Source: Smallanthus sonchifolius
Taxonomy: Eukaryota; Streptophyta; Magnoliopsida; Asterales; Asteraceae
Direction: 5' to 3'
Assembly: GCA_023525975.1 (NCBI GenBank)
Contig: CM042038.1
Span: 12,781,272-12,845,271, forward strand
Length of the DNA stretch: 64,000 nt
The translations under genes and the position numbers were made by a program. Below, in pieces: positions 1 to 12,655 of the stretch. Every line of letters starts with the position of its first letter. Position 1 is the stretch's first letter. The notes under the pieces are model-generated. The model did not search any database, had not been told where the DNA came from, and was given only the letters and a program-made list of their open reading frames with translations.

Positions 1-659
1 CCTTGAAAATTAGGACTTTTGTGTTTATTGTTATGATGTTTGTAAGTTATAATATGACATGCAAATATGTTATTTGATATACATAAATAGGCACCCAGAT
101 TTAACCTGACAATATCCGATTTATTAGTGAACCATGTTTATCATAAAAATGTATCCTAACCGGTTATTTGTCCCTGTAAATAGTAAAGTATCAGAGTAAC
201 AATCATTTGGTAATACTTCTTTTTATGTTTATGCATTATTTAGTATCGGATAACGTCAAATCCAAAGCAATTAAGAAAGCGGTTAGAAAACCGAAAACTA
301 AATAATAACGTAAAGGGGTGGTTATCCTAAAAAGTTTATTTTGTCTAAGAAGACTAAGAATGAAAGAGATGACGACATGTGGCACAACTAAATAATAACG
401 TAAAGGGCATAGAAAATATCCGATGGATAGCAGCTATCTAAGAGTCTAAAACATTTAAATTGTTTTTATTATATTATTATAAATAGTTGATAATAATAAA
501 TACCATAACTTACAAGTTTATATTATTCTATAAATATACGAATCATGTATGATAATAACATTTCCTAATTTAATTTAATATTAATTTGTTTTAATAATTT
601 AAAAGGTAAATAATAATAAATTAATAACATTAAAAAAAAGAAAAATAACATTAATAATA
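1..659. other. AT-rich intergenic DNA, no gene seen
   Basis: No coding region is recognisable. A 20-odd-base direct repeat (core aataataacgtaaaggg) occurs near 299 and 390, which suggests decayed transposon sequence. The stretch from 450 to 660 is very AT-rich with simple TAA/ATT runs. Confidence 0.5.
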
Positions 660-1115
660 AAAAAGGAAAAATACATTAATAATAAAAATAGACTTTAATT
701 GTTGTCAGAGTCGAGATGGAGCACCAAATCTTGACGAAGATTGTTGTGTATCTTACGGTTGCGTTTGTATTGTTCGTTTACACTTTGTTGGGCATCGCTA
801 ACTTCCTCTAATACAAGTGTCACCTTCGGATTCGGAAGATGGTGAATTGAGGGAATTCATTTGAGAGTTTGGTTGGAATGGTTTGAAGAGAATTGTTTGA
901 TTTTTATAACTTTTAATTTATAAAATGTATATATATATATAGGGGTAATTAATTAAAAAAATATTAAAATTATCAACCGTTGGGCAACGGCTCTCCCACG
1001 AGCTTGCTATTCTCCACGGTGAAGCTCCACTAGTGTGGTCCATGCCACCCACGCCGTCACCTCACTTTTCACGGCTCTTCTACGGAACCATTCCACTCAG
1101 CCTTAGAAACTAAAA
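660..1115 (-). mobile_element. PIF/Harbinger-derived remnant (transposase ends)
   Basis: Read on the minus strand, the segment around 700-870 gives a peptide starting MNSLNSPSSESEGD. After a frame change it ends with a peptide like EEVSDAQQSVNEQYKRNR and a basic tail just before a stop near 697. This looks like the two ends of a Harbinger-type transposase frame joined by a large internal deletion. The flank at 975-1090 has the GC-rich words (gttgggcaacgg, ccacggtgaag) found in the neighbouring Harbinger MITE. The outer boundaries are not resolved. Confidence 0.45.
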
Positions 1116-1169
1116 TGTTACATAATTAAAATGATTGGTGTTTAGATTTTCATTGATTCCCCTGCCTAA

Positions 1170-1755
1170 GGTTAAGGGTACTACCATATTTTTCACACCT
1201 ACACATCTCTCCACGTTAGCGTCATATTATATTTTATAACTTTTTCTACATCCTTCCACATTTGATGGAAATGGTTTCCCATCTCCACACCGTCATTTTC
1301 TTTTTCTGATTTAATTATTATAACAACTTAAATAAAAATTAAAAACATTACATAAAAACTAAAAAACATTACATAAAAACTATTGAGCGGGAGGCGGCGG
1401 AGGTATCCAAAACGGATTTGTGTTCGATTGGTTGAGATTGTTCGGGTCCATATTTTTGCTAAAAGATGTGATGAGAAGAGAAAATTGTAGTTTGGTTGTG
1501 TAGGATTTTTATAAAAATGATGGTTATTATATAACTAAAAATTAAATTAAAAAACAATTTAAAAAAAAAAATAAAAGTTACCGTTGAATGGGCCCCACTC
1601 AACCCAACAACTCTCTCCTCCAACTGCATCTTCATCCACGAGCGTGGATATCTCCACGGGTGCATTACCACGTTGTGGTCAACACTAGGTGGGCGTGATG
1701 TTTCACGCCACCCACCTCAACCACGGAGGTGTTTTCACGGGGTACTCCCTTAGCC
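1170..1755 (-). mobile_element. PIF/Harbinger MITE with TAA target duplication
   Basis: The two ends are imperfect inverted repeats (ggttaagggtactacc at the left, revcomp ggctaagggagtacccc at the right), each followed inwards by a CACACCT/AACACCT word. They are flanked by TAA at 1167-1169 and 1756-1758, the 3-bp duplication typical of PIF/Harbinger. The minus strand at 1451-1380 encodes a 23-residue leader, MDPNNLNQSNTNPFW then proline-rich, which resembles the start of the Myb-like ORF1 of Harbinger elements. This is therefore an internal deletion derivative that cannot move by itself. Confidence 0.7.
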
Positions 1756-1758
1756 TAA

Positions 1759-2400
1759 GCACATATAGGAATCCTAATTCTAACCTGTGTTGGTTTTTGT
1801 GTTTGCTATTTTGATATAGCTTGATCTATTCTTTGTTGATGTAGCTTAATTTATAAATAATGGACACTCATATATATTAAATCTAATTAGTGAATTTTTT
1901 TGTATCATCGTATTAGTGAAATTATACACACACGGGGCCCCTATTTATCGTCGTGTTAGTGGGAATTTTTTTTATGTAAGGGCTCATTTTTACTGGACGT
2001 ACATAGCATCCAAAATTTTAGGACAACCATTGGGCCATACGTTTACTTAAACACGGCGTGTTTAAGTTGATCAGTTTAACATGTTTGATTAAAGAGACCG
2101 ACCCTTCAACCCATTTAACCAAACACAGCGGACATAGTTTGACCTTAGCTTGACTGGACTAACCTAATACGACCCCCCTTTTCCTGATAACTCAACTTGT
2201 ATAACTAAAATGGTTAGAAGTATTACACGGATAGTTAGAATTAAACGAACTCAAATCAAATTGGATCACAAAATAAAAAGATTAAAAAATAAAAAAATAA
2301 AATAAGACTCGAAATGTCGAAGGCTTGAAGCATCCAATGGACAAAAGCCTCCCCTGCGTACGTTAGCTGTAAGCTCGATCATGACGCCTCTAACTGAATT
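1759..2400. other. Intergenic DNA upstream of the ORP gene
   Basis: No coding region is seen. The part from 2040 to 2180 has repeated tttaac/gacc words of the kind found in degenerate plant repeats. The region from about 2290 to 2410 would be the proximal promoter of the ORP gene. Confidence 0.4.
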
Positions 2401-2411
2401 ACAACCCATGC

Positions 2412-2420
2412 ATATATAAT
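2412..2420 (+). promoter_or_regulatory. TATA box of the ORP gene
   Basis: The motif atatataat lies about 420 bp upstream of the start codon at 2840. It is followed by a pyrimidine- and CA-rich tract (2440-2510) typical of a plant 5' leader. Transcription would start near 2445. The assignment is by motif and position only. Confidence 0.5.
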
Positions 2421-2839
2421 GCGCCACTTGCTTAACCTACGCCTCCCTCTCTCTTCTGACACAAATCACTTTCTCACACACTACAAACACCCAAAAACAC
2501 ACACTAGTTTTGCTTGCAGTGGAAATTAATGTAATGGATCACTTCTCTCCACTCATACATCTTTATCGTCGTCGTCTGCAACCCTAATTGCGCTGTACCT
2601 ACACATCTGATCTACATTTTACTGTACGAATCCTACTATATGTCATACCATAACTGCAAAATCTCCGGTCATTTCATCGCCTTTGTTGATGTATTGATCT
2701 CCGATCTGGTGCCGTCGTGTATTTCGTCGTTTCGGTTTTTGTTCCGAAACGGTATCGTTTAGAGATCGTTGCTTTTGGTGTTCTGAGGTTAGCATTTTGC
2801 TTGGTTTGGTTAATTTGTTGAAATTAGATTGGGGAAAAG

Positions 2840-5800
2840 ATGAATCCGTTATGTTGTATTGCTCCGGTGTCGATTGAGAAGGATCGGACTGGTTCTCCGT
2901 TGACTGACTGTCAGTTAGGGTTTGACAGCTCGGCGAGGAACGTGAGACCGGCGAGTTTTTCGGCGCAGGTTTCGTCCGTCGGTACTACTGATTCGGATAA
3001 CGTGTTTCATGAAATCGAGGATTGCGAGATTGAAGTGAGGGAAAAGGATTCGTCGATTTCGAAACCGGTGGTTTTTGGTGGAAATGGCGGTAGTGTTGTG
3101 GCTGGGATTTTGTATAAATGGGTGAACTATGGTAAAGGATGGAGATCGAGGTGGTTTACATTGGAGGATGGAGTGTTGTCTTATTACAAAACTCATGGTC
3201 CGGATAAGATCGTGCTCAGTCCGGCGAGAGAGAAAGGGATTAAGGTCATCGGAGATGAATCGGTTAGGTACATGAGGAAGTGCAGTAACGGCAGCAGTCA
3301 CAATCGATTTGGATCAAAACAATGGAAGCCATATGGGGAGATACATTTGAAGGTCTGCACAATTTTTTTATTTTTATCTTACTCCAATTGCTAATTTCCA
3401 TGGATTCATACAAATAAAACAACTTATTAATCTGTAATGTAGCAAGATGAATACACATTGTAACCAATTATAGTTTTTAAAATGCGAAAAGAAAAAAAGA
3501 AAATCACTTTCCATTACAGCAATTACATTTGTTGGGTTGCAATGAATGGTCAAGTACCATGGTTAACTTTTCGTGCAATTGTTGGTGGTAACTAATAAGC
3601 AATTAAGCATACCTTTTTTTTAATGAATTTTTACTATGTAATTACTAATTGCTACCATTAAAGCATAGACAACAGGACATTTGGTTTGGTGGCATTATAT
3701 GATTCTAGTTGTTTGGACTATATGGAAAACCTGAAGATTCTCTAATGGATATGTCACTTGACTCACTTAATTGATCTCTCTGACCTCTGAAACGAAAGTT
3801 TTGTACCGGACAAGGCGTAAGGGGTTTTGTTTTCATATTCTTTGTTGTTTTGCTTTGCTGAATTAAGAAGTTGACTAGACCGTAATAAAGCTCATTTCCT
3901 AATTTGCTGGCAATACTTGAAGTTGAATTACTAGTATTATATAACATACATTATAGGAAATACGTGCTCAGTTTTCTGTTTTGCAAAGCAGAAGGTTGAA
4001 TAGATGAATATTCATAGGCCATAGCTGTATCTTATATGATCACTACCAGGGACTCTATAAAGAACCAAATTACAGCCATTGTTCTGTAATCTGATTCTTG
4101 GATCCACAAAATCTGAATTATTATCTAAGAACTAGCTTGGAATAATATGTTGATTGTAGTCTTGTAGATGCTGTTTTCCTTGTAATGACATCAACATTTT
4201 CATAAGGGCTTACTGCATGAAATAGAATCGCACTTCACATTTTTTCCGACTTTAGCAATCAACTTTAAGATATGCACATTCTTAGTTCTTACAGGATTTA
4301 GCAACCAGCCCCATTTTAAATGGTTTCATCTTTTAGTTGTTGACTGGCACCAGCTGATTCCATGTCAGCCACCACATTAGATGCCACATATGCAAGAAAT
4401 GCTTATGTGAAAAATTATCAACACTAGTTAGAAAAGTGTTTTTTTAAACATTGTTTTTAAAAAATAATTATTAAATGTCACATAAGATGCCACATGACAT
4501 GAAAAAAAAATATTATTAACTTTTTTTGAACGAAAAGTAAATAAATAAATAAGAAAGTTATTAACTAGTTTGATAAATGATCTTTTTTCTTTTATATTTG
4601 AAAATAATTATTAAATGTCACATAAATTGCCATGTAGCACATGTATACACGCTAAACTGTCAAATAATGCCATGTCAGTAATTTTTGAAAAAATGGGCAA
4701 AGACAGGCACTAAGACGATAGATGAGATGCCATGTCAAACATTATTTTAAAGATAAGAAAAATGACCTGCTTCCGTTCCCGTTTGAGTAGGTAATTCGTT
4801 GCTACAATCAGTACTAAAGTATAACTTGGTTGCTAAAATCAGTAATAAAGTATAAGTTGGTTTCCGTTTTGCACTTAATATAAAGTTGGTTACTAAAATC
4901 AGGAAAAAGTATAAAGTTCATTTCTACTTTGTGCAATTTGCCATTTTATCGCTCTGTTTTCTAAAACAATATGTCAAATATGTACAGGTCTCATCTGTAA
5001 GAGCAAGCAAGTCTGATGACAAAAGACTATCTATCTTTTCTGGAACAAAAACTCTTCATTTAAGGTGCATATCTAGAGAAGATAGAGCTGCATGGATTGA
5101 GTCCCTTTTAGCTGCTAAGGATAAATTCCCAAGATTATCTACAGGGGATCTTGTTCCTTCAGAAGAATTGGTTATTTCAACTGAGAAATTAAGATCCCGT
5201 TTATCACAAGAAGGAATGACAGAGGAAGTAATAAAAGATTGTGAATCTATTATGTTGAGTGAACTCACCGCCCTACAAAACCAAATGAGGGCTCTCCAAC
5301 ATAAACATATAGTTCTCCTAGACACATTAAGACAGTTAGAGGTACAAATAAGGATTTCGGTTATGTTTGGTATGCAGGATTGGAAGGCGGAATGGAATGG
5401 GCCATTATGAGGGAATAACAAAAAAGGTGTTGTTAACCATGTACGAGCATAATGGCCCATTCTATAAGGAATGTGGTTTCTTCAATTTTAAGGGGTGTTT
5501 TTTCCTCATTCCTTCAAGGAATGGAATGAAAAATTTTAATTTGATCTAGTTTTTTCTTCAAAAAGTTATAATAACATTGGGGTAACTTTGTAGAATAGTA
5601 ACCAAGTTTCAAAAGTGTTCCAATTAGGTCACTCAATACGCATTTTACATGGTATACACCCTCGGGTACGCTATGGTGAGTGACTTAATTGGAACACTTT
5701 TGAAACTTGGTTACTATTCTATGGTGTTTTCCCTAACATTTAATTACTCAAAAAAATTGAACTTAGTTGAAATATTTCTTTTATTTGTTTAACTAAAAGT

Positions 5801-6004
5801 TATGTTTTTGAAACAATCCCATTTGATGCTCTCTTGATCTTTTTTATGTTTGCTTTAATTTTTGTTTTATCAATATTATTGCTTGTATTTTTTTTATTAA
5901 ATTATACAAATAAGTAGAAGTAGAATATATACCTGGATTTATATATAACATGATAAGTTGAAATGCAAAATAATATTTATTTATTTAGTATATAACAATA
6001 AAAG

Positions 6005-6035
<31 letters not shown>

Positions 6036-9000
6036 TATATATATAGGGCAGGGATCAAGAGAAAACCACAAAGTTAGGCGAAAACCAAGAAAACCATATC
6101 ATTTTAGGCAATTTTTTTATTTACGTATACGTATCCAAAAACAATTTTTTTGATTTACGTATACGTAACCGCAATTTTTTTGTTTTATGTTTACGTATAC
6201 GTAACACTATGTGTAAACATGTTTTTTGGTAAAAATGTTTAATATTTCATTGATACTCTTTTAAAATAAATAAAAATAAACTAAAACAAAAAATAAAAAT
6301 TATTATATGATTGGGTAAAATTGGTTTTTTTAGTGGTTTTCTTGGTTTTCGCCTAACTTGTGGTTTTCTCTGGAACCCTCCCCTATATATATATATATAT
6401 ATATTTCTAAACATGTTATGTAGTGATAATATGGACAAGAAAATGACAAAAAATAAAATAAAAGTACATATCAAACAATAAGACTTATGCAAAACCAAAC
6501 ATGGTCATGGAATGGTTCCATCACCCATACTGTTAGTCTGTCCATTCCATTCATCCCAACCAAACATACCCTAAATATTGCAAGCTGGTTCAGTTTTTTC
6601 AAATCATATTTGCTTCATGAAAGATGAATGTCAATTGTCAAATTTTTTTTGGATTGATTTGTTTAAGCCTTTGATTTGCAGACTGAGAAGGTCGAGCTGG
6701 AAACAACTGTCGTTGATGAAACAAAAGAGAGGGATTCTTCTTGTGGGCAAGATAGAAGATTCAGCGGTAATTTAAATTTTTAATCATTTATCCTCTCATT
6801 AACTAGGTTATAGATGCACATGTTGCTACAAATGACCTTAGCAAGCCTTCTGCTGAATTTCAGCAAAAAAGAACTAAAATGGAAGTGGTCAAATGGGTAA
6901 TAGACTAAAAGAAAAAAAAACAGCTAAAATGGAAACGGGTCAAATTGGTTATCCAACCGTCCCGGCTCACTCATTTTGCCGCATCTACCTACTAATCTAG
7001 GGATTGGCGAGTCAAGAGTATGTCTTGCAGATTAAAATTAGCACCTGCATCTTAAACTTTTCTAATTCTTTATGTCTAGGCTGTCACCTAACACCCAAAA
7101 TAGTTATACCTGCAACCAAAACAGACAATTTAAGATGTGCACATTTAATACAGTTCTTAATTAGCTTAATGGCAGTTTTACTCTTAATGCATTTATGATA
7201 CCCATTGAGTAAATGACTTGAAAAACTGCAATATTTTAATAATAGGGAAATTAAGGGGAAAATGGAAACTAAAACTAATAACTATCCAATTGTGAAATTG
7301 GACAATTATTTTGGAACAGGTTAAAATAGAAACAATAATTTTGGGACTGAAGGAGTAACAGAAAAGAAAAGAAAGAAGAATGTTGGTCATATGTTATAAA
7401 ATCATCTCTCAGCTCTTGATGGTACATATGCTTTTCTTTTTCTTGCAACAGATTTCTATTCCATCTTGTCGGAAGGCAGTGGAACTGATTCAGATGCTGA
7501 CAACGAAAGCCGATATGGAGTAGAGATTGAATCAGATGATGAAAACGGGACGTTTTTTGACACAAATGAATTCATGTCAGCTGATGTTTTAAGATGTGCT
7601 TCTTATCGAAGTAGAGAAAATTCAGGAAATTATGGAATGAACTCTTTATCAAATGAAAGTCGTATTGGAACTGAAATTAATTTAATTCAGTATCCTCATA
7701 TTACCAGAAGGGACAGTTTACCTGATCCAAAGGAAAAAGAAAAACCGGTTGGATTATGGTCTATTATCAAAGATAACATTGGAAAGGATTTATCTGGTGT
7801 TTGTCTCCCTGTTTATTTTAATGAACCACTTTCTTCATTACAAAAATGCTTTGAGGATTTGGAGTATTCTTGTTTGGTTGATCGAGCATTGGAATGGGGA
7901 AAGCAGGTCAGGTATTCAAACTATGTTTATGATAATTTGCTAACTTTCTTTAATGTATTGTTTGGTATAAAGTAATAAAAGTAGGAACGGAATGGTCCAT
8001 TCCGCTCTGAATGAAAAAAAGCCTTTGTCTTAAGGGATGGATGTGATTCCTTCCATTTTCCTGATTTTCTATCCATTGACAAGAGCTGTTTTTTCCCCAT
8101 TCTGTCATTGAATTGAATGAAAATTGACGACATAACCTTTTTGACGTGCAATCTTCAATAACCTCGAAACCTTTGGAATTTAAAAAAAAAATCTAAAAAG
8201 TTACGTTCTCTTGTAATCTTATTTGATATTTTGGTGATCTTTTAATTTTGCATATAACTTTTCATATTATACATTGACTTGAACTAAAGTTGTTAACATA
8301 TGATTCCTTCCACTTTGCTGATATTCATTCCACTGGCAATTGTTGTTTTTCTTCCACTCTATCATGGAATGTAACTAAAATTAACAACATAACTTTTTTC
8401 CATATAATCTTCAGTAACCTCTAAATTTTTTTATCCGTAAGTTAAGTTATGGTTTTTGTTTTTCCAAAACATTTTTTCTCTCTATCATAGTCTTATTTGA
8501 TTGTTTGTTGATCTTTGTTTTCTTTTTAATTTTCGTATATTAATTTTTTATATATTTTAGTAAAGTATACATTTAGACTGAAGTTTTACACATCACACTT
8601 TTAAATATAGTATGAAAAATAATCCAAAAACAATAGTACATCGGCATCTCGCAAATAATATTAACATTTGTTTAAATAGAAAGCACTTTTAGCTTTGTTT
8701 ATCATCTCATTTCAATCCATATGCAAAAGCATGCCAAACATTGTATATGATGGAATGTAATGGGCTCATTCCTTTATCTGTTGTCTTGTTCATTCCATTT
8801 TGTCTCGGGCAATAGTTTGCTAGGAAATAACTGTTGTAGCCTGTAGGCAATTCCTATAATTCCATGTATGCCTTTAAGAAATAATGTAAAATGCAGTCCT
8901 CTGGACTCCTGTTATCCTCCCTAGCCCAGTATTTAAGGCTATAATGTCCTTGTAAACTTATTTAACTTTTAAGCATTATGACATATGCCCTAGATAAAAG

Positions 9001-12000
9001 TAAACATATTTTATATCTTGTATTTTGAAATTTGACTGACCTCAGATTTGTATTCATGCAGGGGAATGATTTGATGAGAGTATTAAGCATTGCAGCTTTT
9101 GCTGTTTCTGGTTATGCATCAACAGAAGGTCGACAATGCAAACCCTTCAACCCTCTTCTTGGGGAGACCTATGAAGCAGATTACCCAGATAAGGGTCTAC
9201 ATTTCTTTTCTGAAAAGGTAAAAACACTATATAAGGTTGATTATTAGAAGAAAAAAAATTATGTATGTGGAGGCCACCCAAGTATTTAATTTATCTCATT
9301 AATGCCACTCATATTTTTAAACTACTTTATAGGCCACCCAAGTATGTATCTGGTTTCGTTTATACTAAATCTGGAACATGCCTAACGGCGAAAATGCCCT
9401 TGAGATTCTGAAAAGACAAAAATGCCTGTCTTTCAAAATTTTTCAAGGGTATTTATAATAAAAACAAAGACATACTTGGGTCGCTTACATAGTAGTTTTT
9501 ATATATAATAGTGGCCTTCACATATGTTCCTTTTAAAGAGATCTTTAATACAGTGCAATTTAAAAAAAAAAAGCTTAAAACTTTGTTGAACATGCATACA
9601 ACTGTGTGGATTTGATTTTTTTTTTGCATGATTGAATCCGTAAACTTTTAATAAATTTTAGGTACTTCATCATGCAAAAAGACCTTTTTCAATTTGAGAA
9701 GTCTAAGGATTTAATCATGCAAAGAAAAGTTTTTATTTTATAATGTTAATAGTAAATTGGAGGGACTTTATTATTAAGTTTGATAAATTTAGGGATTTAA
9801 TCATATAGAAATGAAGTCCGGAAATTTGTGTGTGAATTTAGCAGAAGTCTGTAGGGTTTTGTTGACAGTTGCCTTTAATGGATGATATGGTAATGATTTT
9901 TGCATTTTATAGGTGAGTCACCACCCTATGATTGTTGCCTGTCACTGTGAGGGCAGAGGCTGGAAATTTTGGGCAGATTCCAATCTTAAAGGAAAATTTT
10001 GGGGGCGTTCCATACAACTTGATCCTGTGGGTGTCCTTAAACTGCAGTTTGAAGATGGTGAAACATTTCAATGGAGTAAAGTAACTACCTCTATATACAA
10101 CATTATTCTTGGTAAAATTTACTGTGATCATTATGGTACAATGAGAATCACAGGTAGTGGTAAATATTCTTGCAAACTCAAGTTCAAGGAGCAATCAATT
10201 ATAGACAGAAATCCACATCAGGTAGTAATAACTTTTAATACAGGTCAAATGGGTCAGGACTGTTGGGTAACAGGTCAAATGGGTTCGGGCTAAAACAGAT
10301 AACTTTTTAACACGTGTTTAGATGGCCAGATGGGTGGGATGACTGGTTGGAACCCACATATACTTTTCTTAGAAAGTTATAAATAATTAATATATTAAAT
10401 AAGAATATACAAACTATATTTAGAGTGCTAACGAGTAATGTTTTAACCCGGGTCAATTAGTCACGACTCAAATGGGTCCAGGTCACAATGGGTAATTTTT
10501 TTAACACCCTCTAGATGAGTTGGGTTGGGCTGGCCCACACACTTTTTCCGAACTTTATAAATAATTAACATATGGAATAAGGTTATGCAAACTACATCGT
10601 TAAGAACATAATCCTATTTTTCTAAAGAGATGATATATGTGAAGGACACCCATATATCAAAATGACTTTATCGCCACCCAAGTATGTATCTGGTTTTATT
10701 TATACTAGTTGTGACAAAAAGCAAGCCAGATGGCGAAAATGCTCTTATTTTGAAAAGAGAACAATTTAAACCTGTAACATGTTGACACATCATCAAATGT
10801 AATTTTGTCTTTTCAAAATTCTAAGGCCATTTTCGTCTTCTGGCATGTTTGTGGCAGGAATTGGTTTTTAAAGTGAAATCAAGTCCATCATTGGGTAGCC
10901 TATAAAGCAGTTTCAATATATGTGTCTTTAATGGAAAAAGCTGAATGCAAGTGGCCTCCATATACGTTATCGTTTTCTAACCAAAGTAATTTAGGAGGTT
11001 TTTACGCATTTGTAAACACTTATGGGTGACTTTCATAGTTGTCAATAGCGACCGTAGCGGTCGCTATAGCGATTAGCGACACGAAGTGGTTAAGTGTCGC
11101 TACAAGGGGTGTAGCGATAAATAGCGGAATAGCGGCATTTTTGACCCGCAACCAATTCGACCCGTTTCTTTTTAGCTCAGTTATACACTTTTACCTGATA
11201 AAAAACAACCCAAATTTAACTACAGACTGAAATTGCAATGAAAAATCTTTTCTTGCAACACTTCCCTCCAATAAACAAAATCTTATTAAACAGGTTCATG
11301 GGTTTGTGCATGACAACACAACACGAGAAAAGGTAGCAATGTTAATAGGAAAATGGGATGAAGCTATGTACTATGTATTAGGAGATCCAACAACAAAACC
11401 AAAAGGATATGATCCTATGACAGAAGCTGTGCTATTATGGGAAAGAGATAAATCTGCTACTAAAACAAGATATAATCTCACACCATTTGCAATATCTTTG
11501 AATGAAATTACACCTGGTTTAAGGGAGAAACTGCCACCAACCGACTCTAGGCTTAGACCAGACCAATGGCACTTGGAAAACGGTGAATATGAGCTGGCGA
11601 ATAAAGAGAAACTGAGACTAGAGCAGTTACAGAGACAGGTATGGTTTTAGTTTTGTGAAGTTAGGGGTGTAAAAACTGGTCCAAAGCGTTTTAAACCGGT
11701 TTGATGGAAACCTAACCAGTTATGTATGGTCCAGTACCGGTTCATGGTATAAAATGATTCAGTTTTCAGTCTGCTCTGGTTCTGTCAAAAATAGAATTAA
11801 GACTGGAATCTTGAACCAAACCACTAGCCTAAAAGTTTGAGCCCAGTTCATGGTCTGATTTGGGATCAAACTGGTTCTAAACCAATAGTATAAGGTCTGT
11901 TCTTGGTTCCGCTATTTTCAAAATTTTGGTTCCTGTCCATTTTTGGACCATTGCATTTAAAACTCGTTATTGCCTTGTGAAATAAGCAATGTCAAACTTT

Positions 12001-12655
12001 TTACTCAAAGCATCTATATACGGTTGTTGAACTTGAAAAAAAGTGGCACGTTTGTAATTAAGACAGATCGTGCTTATTTATGTATGTGAACATAGCACAG
12101 TTTTTCCGTCCGCTCTGGTTCGGTCAAAAATAGAACTTTCGTTTTTATTTCAATGAAATGACCCGATAGACAAGGAAGTATGTCTGGAATCTTGAACGAA
12201 CCACAAGCCTAAATGTTTGAGCCCAGTTCATGGTCTGATTTGGGACCGAACTGGTTCTAAATCAGTAGTAGTATGGTCTGTTCTTGGTTCCACTATTTTC
12301 AAAATCATCCGGTCCTTCCCATTTTTGGACCGTTGCAGTTGAAACTGCCTGTTGCCTTGTGAAATAAGCAACGTCAAACTGTTTATTCAAAACATCTATA
12401 CATGGTTGTTGAACTTGAAAACGAAGTGGCATGTTTGTCATAATGCCGGTTATTTTTTTATGTGAACAGGCAAGAAAACTGCAAGAAAGAGGATGGCAAC
12501 CAAGGTGGTTTGAAAAAGACGAAGATGGGTGTTTCCGTTACATGGGCGGATACTGGGAAACAAGAGAAAAGAAAGATTGGAAGGGGATTCCAGATATATT
12601 TGGGCAGAATGTTGTTCATGAAGAAGAAGAAGAAGAAGAAGAGGAACAAGAGTGA
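2840..12655 (+). CDS. Oxysterol-binding protein-related protein (ORP1-like), 8 exons
   Basis: Exons 2840-3352, 4988-5341, 6682-6766, 7452-7906, 9062-9217, 9913-10221, 11294-11638 and 12470-12655 join in frame through GT-AG introns to give 800 aa. Residues 88-215 form a PH domain (GILYKWVNYGKGWRSRWF; end ..REDRAAWIESL), split by intron 1. A coiled linker follows, then an acidic stretch (SEGSGTDSDAD). The sterol-binding domain runs from about 400 to 760 (KPVGLWSIIKDNIGKDLSG), with the OSBP signature as EKVSHHPM at 520-527. The family moves sterols and phosphoinositides between membranes, and the PH domain targets the protein. The N-terminus MNPLCCIAPVSIE and the length fit the plant ORP1/ORP2 clade. 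The protein ends in a run of nine glutamates (GAA/GAG codons). Introns hold many MITEs, but every splice site and frame appears intact. Confidence 0.93.
4270..4890. repeat. Copy of a 'tgccacat' intronic repeat family
   Basis: ORP intron 1 holds a segment rich in atgccacat, aatgcttatgtg and ttaaatgtcacat words. It resembles three longer copies in a YAO intron (53280-54600). It begins near a phrase about tttagcaaccagcc and ends with repeats of agtataagttgg. No clear terminal repeats were found. Confidence 0.6.
5580..5733. mobile_element. Fold-back MITE, copy 1
   Basis: About 50-bp inverted arms (atagtaaccaagtttcaaaa ... reverse complement) surround a short centre with tgagtga. The flanks share taacatt (5572-5578 and 5734-5740). 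The same family occurs at 29610-29759 in the other orientation. It lies in ORP intron 2. Confidence 0.75.
6046..6383. mobile_element. Fold-back MITE inserted in a (TA)n tract
   Basis: Inverted ends gggcagggatcaagagaaaa and revcomp ggggagggttccagagaaaa extend inwards through gttaggcgaaaaccaagaaa on both sides. Both flanks are TATATATA runs, so the original microsatellite was probably the target. The centre repeats acgtatacgta words. The superfamily is not assigned. It lies in ORP intron 2. Confidence 0.7.
7975..8815. mobile_element. Possible element with GGAATGG ends in ORP intron 4
   Basis: The left part has cggaatggtccattccgctc and the right part attccattttg with ggaatgtaatgggctcattcc. The inside is AT-rich and repeats gtttgttgatctttg-like words. 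These features resemble the compound element in intron 2. There is no coding content and no firm boundary. Confidence 0.3.
9255..9535. mobile_element. MITE 'ggccacccaagtat' family, copy 1
   Basis: Inverted ends atgtggaggccacc and revcomp atgtgaaggccact are present, and gccacccaagtatgtatctgg lies inside. Related copies lie at 10630-10975 and 52197-52535. It lies in ORP intron 5. Confidence 0.65.
10222..10560. repeat. Short repeats of 'ggtcaaatgggt' type
   Basis: The words caggtcaaatgggt, ggtcacaatgggta and gggttgggctgg recur in ORP intron 6 with two similar attaacatatt..aataag segments about 180 bp apart (10385 and 10565). This looks like an old duplicated repeat. Confidence 0.45.
10630..10975. 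mobile_element. MITE 'ggccacccaagtat' family, copy 2
   Basis: It starts with gatatatgtgaaggacaccc and ends with gtggcctccatatacgttatc, the reverse complement in type. The inner phrase ccacccaagtatgtatctgg is shared with copy 1 at 9255-9535. Confidence 0.65.
11034..11260. mobile_element. Truncated hAT-like fragment
   Basis: It begins with catagttgtcaatagcgacc, matching the terminus type of the complete element at 15647-16056, followed by many agcgac/gtcgct words. The opposite end is not present before the next ORP exon at 11294. Confidence 0.45.
11750..12450. repeat. 380-bp tandem duplication in ORP intron 7
   Basis: The phrase ttgagcccagttcatggtct occurs at 11837 and again at 12217, and the following 230 bp match closely (for example ttgccttgtgaaataagcaa and catggttgttgaacttgaaa-type words). 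The period is therefore 380 bp. The second copy ends just before the last ORP exon at 12470. Confidence 0.8.

Larger units (their letters stand above)
5371..6560. mobile_element. Possible compound element with GGAATGG-type ends
   Basis: The left edge (ggaatggaatgggccatta) and right edge (ccattccattcatccc then aaccaaacatacc) are complementary in type. Two smaller fold-back elements (5580-5733 and 6046-6383) sit inside. The outer element is proposed only from its edge words, and no target duplication was resolved. Confidence 0.3.

Noticed and set aside
2915..3301. Open frame antisense to ORP exon 1
   Set aside because: It overlaps a well-supported exon with a PH domain, and its peptide has no recognisable features.
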